Source: CAYJAD01 sp964370675 (GTDB lineage Bacteria > Desulfobacterota > Desulfovibrionia > Desulfovibrionales > Desulfovibrionaceae). Taken from it: a stretch of DNA of 39,923 bases. The stretch lies in NCBI GenBank assembly GCA_964370675.1, contig CAYJKC010000018.1, forward strand, positions 1-39,923, in the 5' to 3' direction. The notes beneath the pieces are model-generated. The model worked only from the letters and a program-made list of their open reading frames with translations, ran no database searches and had not been told where the DNA came from. The position numbers and the translations under genes are program-made. Below, piece after piece: positions 1-8,158 of the stretch (its first letter is position 1; the number at the start of each line of letters is the position of its first letter).

Positions 1-1
1 A

Positions 2-358
2 TTTGATGAATTAAAAGAAAAAAGTAAAGATTTTATACTTGGAGTTACTAACCCAAGCTTTGAATTGTTTCTTTTGTTACATTATGAAAATTCATATAAT
101 GATAAAATTAAAAACAATGAACAACTAGCTTTAACTATGGATAAAAAATATTCAAATAGAACGTATGTTGAAAATGCGTTATTTGAATATTCCCAAATAA
201 ATGCCAAAAAAAATCCAAAAATTGGTGAGTTAGCATGTAAAATACATATTGCAATCGAGCAGGAAAAAAAGCTTAATCAGAATTCAGCCCAATGTCATGG
301 CAATTTGACAAGTACCATAGGAATGATAATTGATACAATAAAAAATGTCTCATGCTAA
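2..358 (+). CDS. RloB-like protein, C-terminal part (5' end outside window)
   Basis: The frame is open from base 2, so the gene starts upstream of the window and only about 118 C-terminal residues are seen. The segment NPSFELFLLLHYEN resembles the conserved 'NPxFELWLLLHF' stretch of the RloB family (PF13707), and the lysine-rich tail that follows is typical. RloB proteins are usually encoded next to an AAA-ATPase (RloA/AbiL-type) and are linked to abortive infection or restriction loci. Its partner would lie upstream and cannot be seen. The sequence is very AT-rich compared with the housekeeping genes further right, which fits acquired DNA. The family call rests on one motif, so confidence is moderate. 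Confidence 0.65.
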   Translation, partial: FDELKEKSKDFILGVTNPSFELFLLLHYENSYNDKIKNNEQLALTMDKKYSNRTYVENALFEYSQINAKKNPKIGELACKIHIAIEQEKKLNQNSAQCHGNLTSTIGMIIDTIKNVSC

Positions 359-662
359 AGGAGATCATTCAGCCCCATAGACTTTGTGATATAATTGAAA
401 TGAGCACGACTTCCTTGTGCAATTACTCCTTTATAAAGAGGGAAATTTCATTTTGGGGAAATCAAAATGACATAGCGTCAAAAAAATTCCCTTTTGGAAA
501 ATGTGAATCAAAATTCTATTAAATTGAATATGAATACAAAAAATTCAAATCCTCCAATACATTTTCTTTCCGTGAGTTCCAATCCTAAACAAGGATTCAA
601 ACACAAAAAAGCATTACATAGAAAAATATTTATTTTTCAACATATTACAAATCAACAAGCCA

Positions 663-683
663 TGTCGGCATAATTGTCGGTAT
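663..683 (+). repeat. Paired TGTCGGYAT direct repeat
   Basis: TGTCGGCAT (663-671) and TGTCGGTAT (675-683) are separated by 3 bp. A perfect inverted copy, ATACCGACA, lies at 857-865 on the other side of the putative attachment site. Short repeats flanking a crossover site resemble recombinase arm sites. This functional reading is inference. Confidence 0.35.
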
Positions 684-743
684 GCAAAAAAAGTTTTGGC
701 AGGCAGTCTTTGTATTTCAAGCGTTTAGACGCTATTTTCTAGA

Positions 744-758
744 CCTCCCCCTCCGCCA
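744..758 (+). other. tRNA-Ser 3'-end-like fragment, candidate att site
   Basis: The block ends in CCCCTCC-G-CCA, which is the layout of a seven-base 3' acceptor strand, discriminator G and encoded CCA of a tRNA-Ser whose 5' strand would read GGAGGGG. No matching 5' half, D-arm or anticodon arm lies upstream, so it is not a full tRNA. A terminator hairpin follows 18 bp later, as expected downstream of a real tRNA gene. Site-specific integration into a tRNA 3' end leaves exactly this kind of remnant at one border. Confidence 0.35.
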
Positions 759-775
759 TTATAAGTTTTTATAGT

Positions 776-802
776 CCCACAATGCACATAACACATTGTG
801 GG
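776..802 (+). terminator. Rho-independent terminator
   Basis: A perfect 9-bp stem, CCCACAATG / CATTGTGGG, with a 9-nt loop is followed by TCTTATCTTTTTT. It has no protein gene directly upstream, which suggests it once served the RNA gene whose 3' end remains at 744-758. Confidence 0.75.
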
Positions 803-955
803 TCTTATCTTTTTTGCACATCTAACATTCCGCGTAGTCTCATAGACCCCCTAGACATACCGACATTTTGTAGATAAAATACAAGAAACATTTATATTTC
901 CTACAATCATGGAAACTTGTTCAGTTGCACAACTTATCATAAAAAAGGTAAAAGC

Positions 956-1897
956 ATGATTATTAGTGCCAGCAGACGTACTGACATTCCAGCCTATTTT
1001 TCCAACTGGTTCTTGCAAAGAATTAAAGAGGGATTTGTGTACGTACGTAACCCAAGGAATGCTCATCAAATAAGTAAGGTGATTCTGGCACGCGATGTTG
1101 TAGATGGCATAGTTTTTTGGACAAAAAACCCTATCCCTATGATGAATCGTCTTGATGAAATTAAGCATTACCCATATTACTTTCAAATTACTTTAAATCC
1201 TTACGGTAAAGATATTGAACCTAATGTCCCTTCAAAAGGTGATGTAATAATTCCTGCGTTCAAAGAATTGTCTAATAAAATTGGCAAGCATAGATTAGTT
1301 TGGAGATATGATCCAATCTTCCTCAACAGCAAATACACGCTAGAATATCACTATAAATATTTTGAAATATTATTAAAAAAACTTTGTTCACATACAGAAA
1401 AGTGCACAGTTAGTTTTTTAAATTATTACAAAAAAACTGAGTACAATATGAAAAATTTGCATATTAAGCACATAGAAGATGAACAAAAACATAGCCTTAT
1501 TAGCAATTTTATTTCTATGGCATCTACATATGGATTGAAATTGGATACTTGTGCGGAAAATATTTCTCCAGATTTACCAAAAATATCACCTGCGCGCTGT
1601 ATTGACAAAAAAATATTTGAAAAAATTTCTGGTTACCCTTTGAATATTGCCAAAGACAAAGCGCAACGCTTAAGATGTGGATGTATAGCCAGTATAGATA
1701 TTGGAGCCTACAATACTTGTAAACATGGCTGCCTTTATTGCTATGCTAATTTTAATCAAATGATTGTTGAAAACAATTTCTCACAACACAATTTTGAATC
1801 TAGTGTTCTATTGGGTGAAATAAAAGAAACAGATAAAATCATTGAAAGAAAGATGAAATCTTGCCAAGACTATTGCAAAACTTTATATGACACTTAG
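956..1897 (+). CDS. DUF1848 family protein
   Basis: The 313-residue protein begins with MIISASRRTDIPAYF, the hallmark start of the DUF1848 family (PF08902). The frame could extend to a TTG at 917, but the ATG at 956 has an AAAGG-type ribosome site and starts exactly at the conserved motif. Near the C-terminus there is a cysteine-rich block, RCGC...TCKHGCLYCYAN, containing C-x3-C-x2-C, the spacing that binds the 4Fe-4S cluster in radical SAM enzymes. A metal cluster is therefore likely, but the reaction is unknown. The gene stands alone between two AT-rich gaps and just right of the putative integration junction. Confidence 0.85.
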   Translation: MIISASRRTDIPAYFSNWFLQRIKEGFVYVRNPRNAHQISKVILARDVVDGIVFWTKNPIPMMNRLDEIKHYPYYFQITLNPYGKDIEPNVPSKGDVIIPAFKELSNKIGKHRLVWRYDPIFLNSKYTLEYHYKYFEILLKKLCSHTEKCTVSFLNYYKKTEYNMKNLHIKHIEDEQKHSLISNFISMASTYGLKLDTCAENISPDLPKISPARCIDKKIFEKISGYPLNIAKDKAQRLRCGCIASIDIGAYNTCKHGCLYCYANFNQMIVENNFSQHNFESSVLLGEIKETDKIIERKMKSCQDYCKTLYDT

Positions 1898-2349
1898 GAT
1901 ATATTAACATATTAATATTTTATAAGTATTATATAAAATGACAAAACAACAGATTAAACTATTTTATTTATTTGATTTTTGCTAATTTACGCAACTTGAT
2001 AATTCATAATATCATTATTGCCCTTTACACAAAATCAGAGGTAACTACCATTGGCTTATTAATTTCTCATTAACCTTTTGCGCATAACAACATATTAGAT
2101 TAAAAGATATTTTTGATAAATTATAAAATGATCAATCCTATCATAAAATCAGCTATCACTGGCAATATAAACCTGGATTATGATAGCTCCACAGTAGAAT
2201 ATAAAATTGACCACAAAAGCATGAACATCAAGAATATAAAAACTATCTTGACATTATTAGTCTTTCAACCTTAGTCTGAAATATGATCAGTATATATTTG
2301 TATCCTTTGAATTGGATTATAACACTATTAAAGATGAAAGCTTTTTAAC
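1898..2349. other. AT-rich intergenic region
   Basis: About 450 bp with no credible gene. It contains a 9-bp inverted repeat, CTATCATAA (2138-2146) and TTATGATAG (2178-2186), and a TTGACA at 2248-2253 without a good -10 partner. The promoter of the hybrid kinase gene presumably lies here but cannot be fixed. Confidence 0.5.
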
Positions 2350-4824
2350 ATGGGCAAAACAAAAATCACAGCAGGATGCGACTCATCTGAGTTTGATGCA
2401 GATACACTCTTACGCAAGCTTGAAGAAACACAACAAGCACTTCTACTCTCGCAAGCGGAGTTGGCTAAAGCGCAACAAGAGCTTCAACAATCACAGTATA
2501 ACACAGATCATGCTACCACTCTGTTGCAAAGCATGCTAAAAACCACCCCCCTAGCCGTGCATATATGGTCAAGTGATTTTGTCTTACTTGATGTAAGTGA
2601 TGCATCTGCTGAGCTTTTTGGTTTTGAAAACACACAGGATTTTATTGATAATTTTTTAGATACCATTCCTGAATATCAAGCGAATGGTGAAAAATCAGAA
2701 ATTATTGGACCAAAATATTTTGCACAAGCCTTTGAAGTTGGAAAAATTTGTAAAGACTGGGTGCATTTACATAAAAATGGCGATGAAATACCTTGTGAAA
2801 TAACTATCACCCCTGCCAACATTTGTGATACGCAAATGGTTTTTGTATTTGTTAAAGATTTACGCGAAAGAAATAGCATAGTTAATAAACTAGAAGAATC
2901 TAATACCTATGGTAAAGTCATGCTTGATGCAAGTCCTATTGGTACCATGATTTGGGATAATCAAGGTAATCCTGTGGGATGTAATACAGCCATGTATAAA
3001 ACTTTTGGATTGCAGAACCAACAAGATTTTATGTTGCATATGCATAAGCTGTATCCAGAATTCCAACCAGACGGCACACCTTCTTTGCAAAAAATACATA
3101 ATGAATTACATAAAGCCTTTACTGAAGGTCATACACAAGGTTTTTGGATGGGATCATCCATTAACGGAGAAGAAATCCCCACTGAAGTTATCGCTGTACG
3201 TACCAAGCATAATGGTCAAGATATGGTTGTGGTTTTTTATAGGGATCTACGCGAGGTAGAAGAAAACATCAGAAAAACACGCATTGCTGAAAAACGCACA
3301 GAGGGCATATTAAACGGCGTGCCCATGGGCATAAGCATGTTTAATGCACAAGCACAACTCATTGATTGCAATGAAGAAGCCCTGCGTATAAGTCGCTACA
3401 CTTCCAAAGACGTTTTTCTTGCTAACACTATGCAAGACTTTCCTGAAACACAGCCTAATGGATTAAATTCCCAACTTTTTATAAAAGAAAAATTTTCAGA
3501 CGCGACAATAAATGGGAGAAGTAACTTTGAGCTTTTGGCTTTTGATGCAAATAAGGAATTATATTATTTAGATGTGACACTTGTATATGCACATATGGAT
3601 CAAGGGGATATTTATATTGCCTATTGCAATGACTTACGTGAAAATAAAAAAATGCTCAAAGAAATAGAAAGTTCAAAAGAAGTTGCAGAACAAAGCGCGC
3701 AAGCCAAGAGTGATTTTTTGGCCAATATGAGCCACGAAATTCGCACCCCCATGAATGGAATTTTAGGGCTCTTGCATATTTTATCCAACACAAAGCTTGA
3801 TACAGCTCAGCAAAACTATATGCAAAAAGCACTCTTTTCCACAAAGGAACTTTTACGCATCATTGACGATATTTTGGATTTTTCTAAAATTGAAGCTGGA
3901 AAGCTTGAAATGGAAGTAACACCCTTCACCATACATAATATTTGCTCTGAACTAGAAAGCCTTTTATGTCACATTATAAAAAACAAAGGGCTTACATATC
4001 ATATGGATGAGGGAAATTTTACTACCATTCCCCTGCTTGGTGATCCTTTACGCCTTAAACAAGTAATTCTCAACCTATTAAATAATGCCATAAAATTTAC
4101 TGAAAAAGGCAGTATCAGCTTAGAAATACGTTGCGACAAACAAGAAGACAATACTTTAAGATGTTTATTTAAAATCACAGATACTGGCATCGGTTTATCG
4201 CAAGAACAAATACAAAACTTGTTTTCGGCTTTCACTCAGGCAGATACCTCTGTCACTCGTAAATATGGAGGAACGGGTTTAGGTCTTGCTATTTCTAAAA
4301 GCATTGTGGAAATGATGCAAGGCAGTATTTGGGTGGAAAGCACGCCTAATATAGGGTCAAGTTTTTTCTTCACTGCTATTTTTAAGCTTGCCAATGAAGA
4401 TATTACCATTATGCGCAAAACCCATACCACTTCTCAAGAATACAGCTTACACTCAGGGCATATTCTCTTAGTAGAAGACAATCAAATCAATCAAATTATT
4501 GCTCAAGAATTATTACAATGCGTTGGCTATACAGTTAATATTGCCAATAATGGGCAAGAAGCTTTAGATATGATTGATAAAGAACCTTATGACATCATTC
4601 TTATGGACATTCAAATGCCCATTATGGATGGACTTACAGCTACACGAAAAATACGTCAAAAATCTCAATTTGCTACCTTACCCATCGTTGCCATGTCAGC
4701 CCATGCCATGACAGGAGACAAGGAAAAAAGCATTGAAAATGGTCTGAATGACCACATTACAAAACCTATTTCACCAGACATTCTTTATGAAACCTTGCGT
4801 TATTGGCTAGGAAAAAAGACATAG
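2350..4824 (+). CDS. Soluble triple-PAS hybrid sensor histidine kinase
   Basis: This 824-residue protein has no membrane segment, so it should sense a cytoplasmic signal. In order it has an N-terminal coiled coil (about 15-50), three PAS domains (about 55-170, 190-300, 310-430), a HisKA domain with phospho-acceptor His462 in NMSHEIRTPMNG, an HATPase domain with the N box near Asn575-Asn579 and a GTGLGL box near 641-646, and a C-terminal receiver (about 703-820). The receiver has acidic residues at 709-710, phospho-acceptor Asp753, Ser783 and Lys805. All catalytic residues are present. The three PAS domains share a PExQxxG motif and look internally duplicated. No response-regulator gene is beside it, so its output probably passes through an unlinked partner. 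The ribosome site before 2350 is weak, so the start is less certain than the domains. Confidence 0.93.
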   Translation: MGKTKITAGCDSSEFDADTLLRKLEETQQALLLSQAELAKAQQELQQSQYNTDHATTLLQSMLKTTPLAVHIWSSDFVLLDVSDASAELFGFENTQDFIDNFLDTIPEYQANGEKSEIIGPKYFAQAFEVGKICKDWVHLHKNGDEIPCEITITPANICDTQMVFVFVKDLRERNSIVNKLEESNTYGKVMLDASPIGTMIWDNQGNPVGCNTAMYKTFGLQNQQDFMLHMHKLYPEFQPDGTPSLQKIHNELHKAFTEGHTQGFWMGSSINGEEIPTEVIAVRTKHNGQDMVVVFYRDLREVEENIRKTRIAEKRTEGILNGVPMGISMFNAQAQLIDCNEEALRISRYTSKDVFLANTMQDFPETQPNGLNSQLFIKEKFSDATINGRSNFELLAFDANKELYYLDVTLVYAHMDQGDIYIAYCNDLRENKKMLKEIESSKEVAEQSAQAKSDFLANMSHEIRTPMNGILGLLHILSNTKLDTAQQNYMQKALFSTKELLRIIDDILDFSKIEAGKLEMEVTPFTIHNICSELESLLCHIIKNKGLTYHMDEGNFTTIPLLGDPLRLKQVILNLLNNAIKFTEKGSISLEIRCDKQEDNTLRCLFKITDTGIGLSQEQIQNLFSAFTQADTSVTRKYGGTGLGLAISKSIVEMMQGSIWVESTPNIGSSFFFTAIFKLANEDITIMRKTHTTSQEYSLHSGHILLVEDNQINQIIAQELLQCVGYTVNIANNGQEALDMIDKEPYDIILMDIQMPIMDGLTATRKIRQKSQFATLPIVAMSAHAMTGDKEKSIENGLNDHITKPISPDILYETLRYWLGKKT

Positions 4825-4866
4825 TTGAGGCTAAAAAACATTTAATATTTTTTTTAGCCTCAACTA
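4822..4866. terminator. 17-bp hairpin, bidirectional terminator
   Basis: A perfect 17-bp stem (4822-4838 with 4850-4866, loop 4839-4849) starts on the stop codon of the hybrid kinase gene. The A/T end of the stem faces the loop. Read on the minus strand, the hairpin is followed by TGTCTTTTTT, so it can also stop the convergent qseC-like transcript. Confidence 0.8.
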
Positions 4867-4983
4867 TGTAAAAATAACAACTATGTATGCGGTTTCAAAT
4901 ATATGTAACAAATTTTTAAAATCATAAAGTGTTAAAGGTAAATAAGTTCAATTACTACCCCACTTACCCCCTTAACTAATACA

Positions 4984-6384
4984 TCATTTGAATTTTACGC
5001 TCACCCTAATGCCATGAACTTTAACATTTTCATGATTAAGCATTGTAATATTTTCCATACGAATTGTAGTATTATGAAGTGCAGCAATATGACGCATAAT
5101 GGCAAGCCCAAGCCCGCTACCCAGCTCTTGCTGACCGGCAGGGCGATAAAATCTTTCGCCTAAGCGTGTTAGCTCATCAGCGCTTAGATGGTCCGCACTA
5201 TTTTCAATTAGCAAAGTATCTTCTTGAAGTAATACTCGCACAGTTCCATATTTTGGAGTATAACGCACAGCATTATCGAGCATATTACGAAGTACAATAC
5301 TCCAAAATTCAGCTAAGCCATAGCTTGATATGCAAGGATTTGTGGATTTGCATATTAAAGTAATATTTTTTTCAATGGCGGAGTCTAAAGCATCTTCTTC
5401 AGCACTTTGTATAAGTGCATTCCATGAAACAACTTCTTTGGTAAACTCTGCTGTCTCCTTAGCTTCTAAATTAGAAAGTAAAAGCAATTGATCTACAAGG
5501 CGCGAGCATCTACTGCTACTATCTAAAATTTTGCGTAAAGCATTATGGCGAGCATCAGTATCATGGATTTTCTTTTCAAGAACTTCTACTTGCAAACGTA
5601 ATCCGGCTAACGGTGTACGTAATTCATGTGCAGCATTGGCTACAAAAGAGCGCTCACGTTCTAAAAGTCTTGCTGTTTTATCAAAAAGAGCATTTAATGA
5701 TTGTACTAAGGGCCTGATTTCTACTGTAAGACCTTCAATTTCTAGTGGTTTTTCGTCTTGAGGTTTTCTCTGCTTTAGTTTTTGTGCTACGCTATAGAGA
5801 GGTTTTAATTCACGCCTTACAAGAAAACCAAAGCCCACAAGAAAAAACACTAAAAATATAAACCAAGGTAGCATATGACTCATGAAAATTTCAAATCGAA
5901 CTTCGCTTCTCAAGTCTCGCTCATAACCTACAGCAATTCGAGTTTGATTTTGAGGATTAAAATACCAAAAAATGCGCCAATCTTCATCATCTAGTTCTGT
6001 ATGTATAAATCCTTCAATTTGTTCAAAAATGAAATCATTTCCATCATTGCCGTCAAAAATTCTAGTGCCATTTTCTAAAAAAACAGCAAATGAATACATA
6101 TCCGTGTCTATGTATTTAAGCACTTTTTGCCATTTTCGAGGCCATATTTCATCAAGATCATCTGTTCTATTAAATGTTTCGTTAAAGTCAATGTCTGCAA
6201 TGTTTCTGGCAAGTAAAACTGCTTGTGTATCAAAAACATTTCTCGTTTGTTTTGAAGCAGTATAATAAGTGTGAGCTGCCATGATTGACCAAATAAAAAT
6301 AAAGAAAATAGACACAAAGCATAAAAGCCTTGCTAGCAAGCTCCAATGTGACATTCTTTGCTTAAAAAACTGTATAAAGTTCAT
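4984..6384 (-). CDS. qseC: QseC/PmrB-like membrane sensor histidine kinase
   Basis: This 466-residue inner-membrane kinase has a first membrane segment at about 16-40, a periplasmic domain of roughly 130 residues, a second segment at about 171-189, a HAMP-like linker, and HisKA with His253 in NAAHELRTPLAG. The ATPase domain has the N box around Asn367-Asn371 and a GSGLGLA box near 422-428. Its ATG overlaps the end of the response-regulator gene by 4 nt (ATGA), indicating translational coupling. The order OB-fold protein, regulator, kinase matches ygiW-qseB-qseC of enterobacteria, which supports the name. The signal sensed here is unknown. Symbol assigned by architecture and context. Confidence 0.88.
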   Translation of the reverse strand: MNFIQFFKQRMSHWSLLARLLCFVSIFFIFIWSIMAAHTYYTASKQTRNVFDTQAVLLARNIADIDFNETFNRTDDLDEIWPRKWQKVLKYIDTDMYSFAVFLENGTRIFDGNDGNDFIFEQIEGFIHTELDDEDWRIFWYFNPQNQTRIAVGYERDLRSEVRFEIFMSHMLPWFIFLVFFLVGFGFLVRRELKPLYSVAQKLKQRKPQDEKPLEIEGLTVEIRPLVQSLNALFDKTARLLERERSFVANAAHELRTPLAGLRLQVEVLEKKIHDTDARHNALRKILDSSSRCSRLVDQLLLLSNLEAKETAEFTKEVVSWNALIQSAEEDALDSAIEKNITLICKSTNPCISSYGLAEFWSIVLRNMLDNAVRYTPKYGTVRVLLQEDTLLIENSADHLSADELTRLGERFYRPAGQQELGSGLGLAIMRHIAALHNTTIRMENITMLNHENVKVHGIRVSVKFK

Positions 6385-7043
6385 GATTTTTTTCCTAAAG
6401 TATAACCCACACCATGCACGTTCTTAATAAACTCACTACCTAATTTAGAGCGCAAGTGATGAATATGAACCTCCACAGTATTGCTACTAACGTCGTCATT
6501 CCATCCATAAAGTTTTTCTCGCAAAATATCTCTTGAAATAATTCTATCCTTATGCATCAAAAAAGTTTCTAAAAGAATCAAACCTTTGGGACTAAGTGTA
6601 ATGGTAGTCTCTCCCTTTTTCACTATACGCTTTTGCGGGTCATAAGTAACATCTTCATGCTGCATGAGTACATGCGCCTGCCCAGCGGCACGACGCTGCC
6701 ACACACGAATTCTTGCCACAAGTTCATCTAAAGCAAATGGCTTTGGCAAGTAATCATCAGCACCAAGAGACAAACCCTCTACACGTTGCGTAACTGTGCC
6801 TCTTGCTGTTAAGATTATAACAGGCAGTGTAATGCCTGATTTACGCCAGCGCTTTAAAACTTCAAGCCCATCCATGCTAGGTAATGTTAAATCTAAGACT
6901 GCCACATCATGCATATCTTCATTTATAGAATTTTTTGCAAGTTCACCGTCTTGCAACCAATCTACTGTAAAGCCCTCATTTTCTAATCCTGCAACAAGAG
7001 CATCACCGATGATTACATCGTCTTCTACAAGCAAAATACGCAT
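6381..7043 (-). CDS. qseB: OmpR-family response regulator, QseB-like
   Basis: The 220-residue protein has a receiver domain at 1-115 with phospho-acceptor Asp51, Thr79 and Lys101, and a winged-helix DNA-binding domain at about 125-218 ending in the usual HVHHLRxKLG-type region and VHGVGYxL. It is the cognate regulator of the kinase whose start codon it overlaps. The leader between this gene and the upstream OB-fold gene contains two strong hairpins, so its level relative to that gene may be set by partial termination. The QseB name rests on gene order with the YgiW-like and QseC-like neighbours. Confidence 0.9.
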   Translation of the reverse strand: MRILLVEDDVIIGDALVAGLENEGFTVDWLQDGELAKNSINEDMHDVAVLDLTLPSMDGLEVLKRWRKSGITLPVIILTARGTVTQRVEGLSLGADDYLPKPFALDELVARIRVWQRRAAGQAHVLMQHEDVTYDPQKRIVKKGETTITLSPKGLILLETFLMHKDRIISRDILREKLYGWNDDVSSNTVEVHIHHLRSKLGSEFIKNVHGVGYTLGKKS

Positions 7044-7082
7044 ACTATTTCCTTTTATAAAGCTATTGAACAGCCCTTTGCT

Positions 7083-7130
7083 AAAGTCAGAGTGATGACA
7101 AACCCCCTTGCGGGTGTTTGTGCTGACTTT
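7083..7130. other. Long imperfect hairpin in regulator leader
   Basis: An outer 8-bp stem AAAGTCAG (7083-7090) with CTGACTTT (7123-7130) encloses a second stem, ACAAACCCCC (7098-7107) with GGGTGTTTGT (7112-7121), that has one mismatch. It lies 40 bp upstream of the response-regulator start on the minus strand, so it would be in the 5' leader of the regulator mRNA. Confidence 0.5.
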
Positions 7131-7143
7131 GTCAACACTCGTT

Positions 7144-7165
7144 AAGGGGCTACAAGTAGCCCCTT
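7144..7165. terminator. Hairpin after ygiW-like gene
   Basis: A perfect 9-bp GC-rich stem, AAGGGGCTA / TAGCCCCTT, with loop CAAG sits 43 bp past the stop of the OB-fold gene. The U-run on the minus strand is very short, so it may act as a partial terminator or RNA stabiliser within a ygiW-qseBC-like operon. Confidence 0.55.
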
Positions 7166-7207
7166 TTAACTGTCAGCAGTTTATTGTAGTTTCTTTTGGT
7201 TTGCAAA

Positions 7208-7594
7208 TTACTTAGCAAGACGTATAGTTTTTACATCTAGTTCAACATGACCCCAATCTTTATCAACTTCTACTACAAGCTCTACAATATCTTGCGGATT
7301 TATGGTTTGACCGAGCCAGGCATCATCATCAATTTCCACAAGACCTTGTCCGCTGCTATCTTGAAAAGTGTACATATCGTCACCTTGGTGATTTAAAATC
7401 TTACCTCTTAAAGTGACCCACGTGTCATCTTTTTGCTTTGCTGCTTCTTGAGCTGTCATTAAAACAGGACCTGGACCAGTAAACCCTCCTTGTACTGAAG
7501 GACCTGCATAATCGGCAAAAGCTTGCATGGGAACGGCAATGGTAATAATAGCTAAAATAGCTACAGCAATCATATTCTTTTTCATTGTAATCAT
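7208..7594 (-). CDS. ygiW: YgiW/YdeI-family periplasmic OB-fold (BOF) protein
   Basis: The 128-residue protein has a signal peptide (hydrophobic stretch about 9-26, likely cleavage after QAFA) followed by a small OB-fold domain of the BOF type (PF04076). That family's pattern is visible here: 'VTLRGKI', 'YTFQDSSG', 'VEIDDDAW', and a final 'DVKTIRL'. The start ATG at 7594 has an AGGAG site 7 nt upstream. Family members are periplasmic stress-tolerance proteins (YgiW/VisP) and are often encoded next to qseBC, as here. The ligand is not known from sequence. Confidence 0.9.
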   Translation of the reverse strand: MITMKKNMIAVAILAIITIAVPMQAFADYAGPSVQGGFTGPGPVLMTAQEAAKQKDDTWVTLRGKILNHQGDDMYTFQDSSGQGLVEIDDDAWLGQTINPQDIVELVVEVDKDWGHVELDVKTIRLAK

Positions 7595-8158
7595 GGTAAT
7601 TCTCCTAGGTTTGTGAAAGGATTTCTACTTTTCATTAAGATAATGGAAAACCTTTCTAGTTTAATTATATGTTATCAAGTTTGTTATGCACCTACAGACT
7701 TGTTAAATAGGGTATAAAGTTTATAAAAAAAATCTCCTAAAGCGCAGCTCGTAATTTAACTTAAGCAAAATCATTAAGTATCACCTCGCTGTTTGTGTAA
7801 GAAAACATTTTTTTATTAAAAATTTATTAAGCTGAAAAAATTTTTTTATAAAAAGTTTCCTTTGGCATTAAATGAGTCAGTTTTCAAAAGCCAACTGCTT
7901 TTAAAAAGCCTGCGCCCTGTGCAAGCAATAGAACACAATAATTATTAAAAAATAATTAAGACTTACAGAAAAAAAGATTTTTATAGGTAATTATTTGAAA
8001 ATAAAGATAATATTTTTTAAATATTTTATATGTATTTTCTTAAATTTGCATGTTCTAAAAAATTCTACTAAAAAACATGCTCTAGCAAAGAGTGATAAAC
8101 AGACAAGACAAAAAAGATAGTTTCACTATTAATTCAATGAATAAACTAAAAAAGCATA
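7595..8158. other. AT-rich intergenic region
   Basis: About 560 bp of very AT-rich sequence, largely poly-A/T. No coding frame with a ribosome site and no convincing RNA structure were seen. The promoter of the ygiW-like operon should be within the first 100 bp. Confidence 0.5.

Larger units (their letters stand above)
359..955. other. Gene-free junction region
   Basis: About 600 bp with no credible coding sequence. The only clear signals are a repeated nonamer near 663-683 with an inverted copy at 857-865, a tRNA-3'-end-like block at 744-758 and a hairpin terminator at 776-802. The minus-strand open frame over 851-1186 overlaps the DUF1848 gene and is treated as a shadow. Confidence 0.6.

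Noticed and set aside
400..758. A complete tmRNA or tRNA gene ending at 758
   Set aside because: No tmRNA 5' end, tag frame, D-arm or anticodon arm could be found upstream; only the acceptor-like 3' end is present.
851..1186. Minus-strand open frame of 111 codons
   Set aside because: It overlaps the well-supported DUF1848 gene, has no family features and no ribosome site.
2138..2186. CTATCATAA / TTATGATAG inverted repeat as a transposon end or terminator
   Set aside because: No adjacent transposase, no U-tract, and such 9-bp AT-rich repeats are expected by chance in this composition.
2312..2539. Plus-strand 75-codon frame at the start of the hybrid kinase
   Set aside because: It overlaps the kinase coding region in another frame and shows no domain.
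5972..6265. Plus-strand 97-codon frame inside the qseC-like gene
   Set aside because: Serine-rich antisense translation of a real coding region, with no ribosome site.
7595..8158. Possible small RNA or small gene in the long AT-rich gap
   Set aside because: No hairpin with U-tract and no frame with a ribosome site was found.
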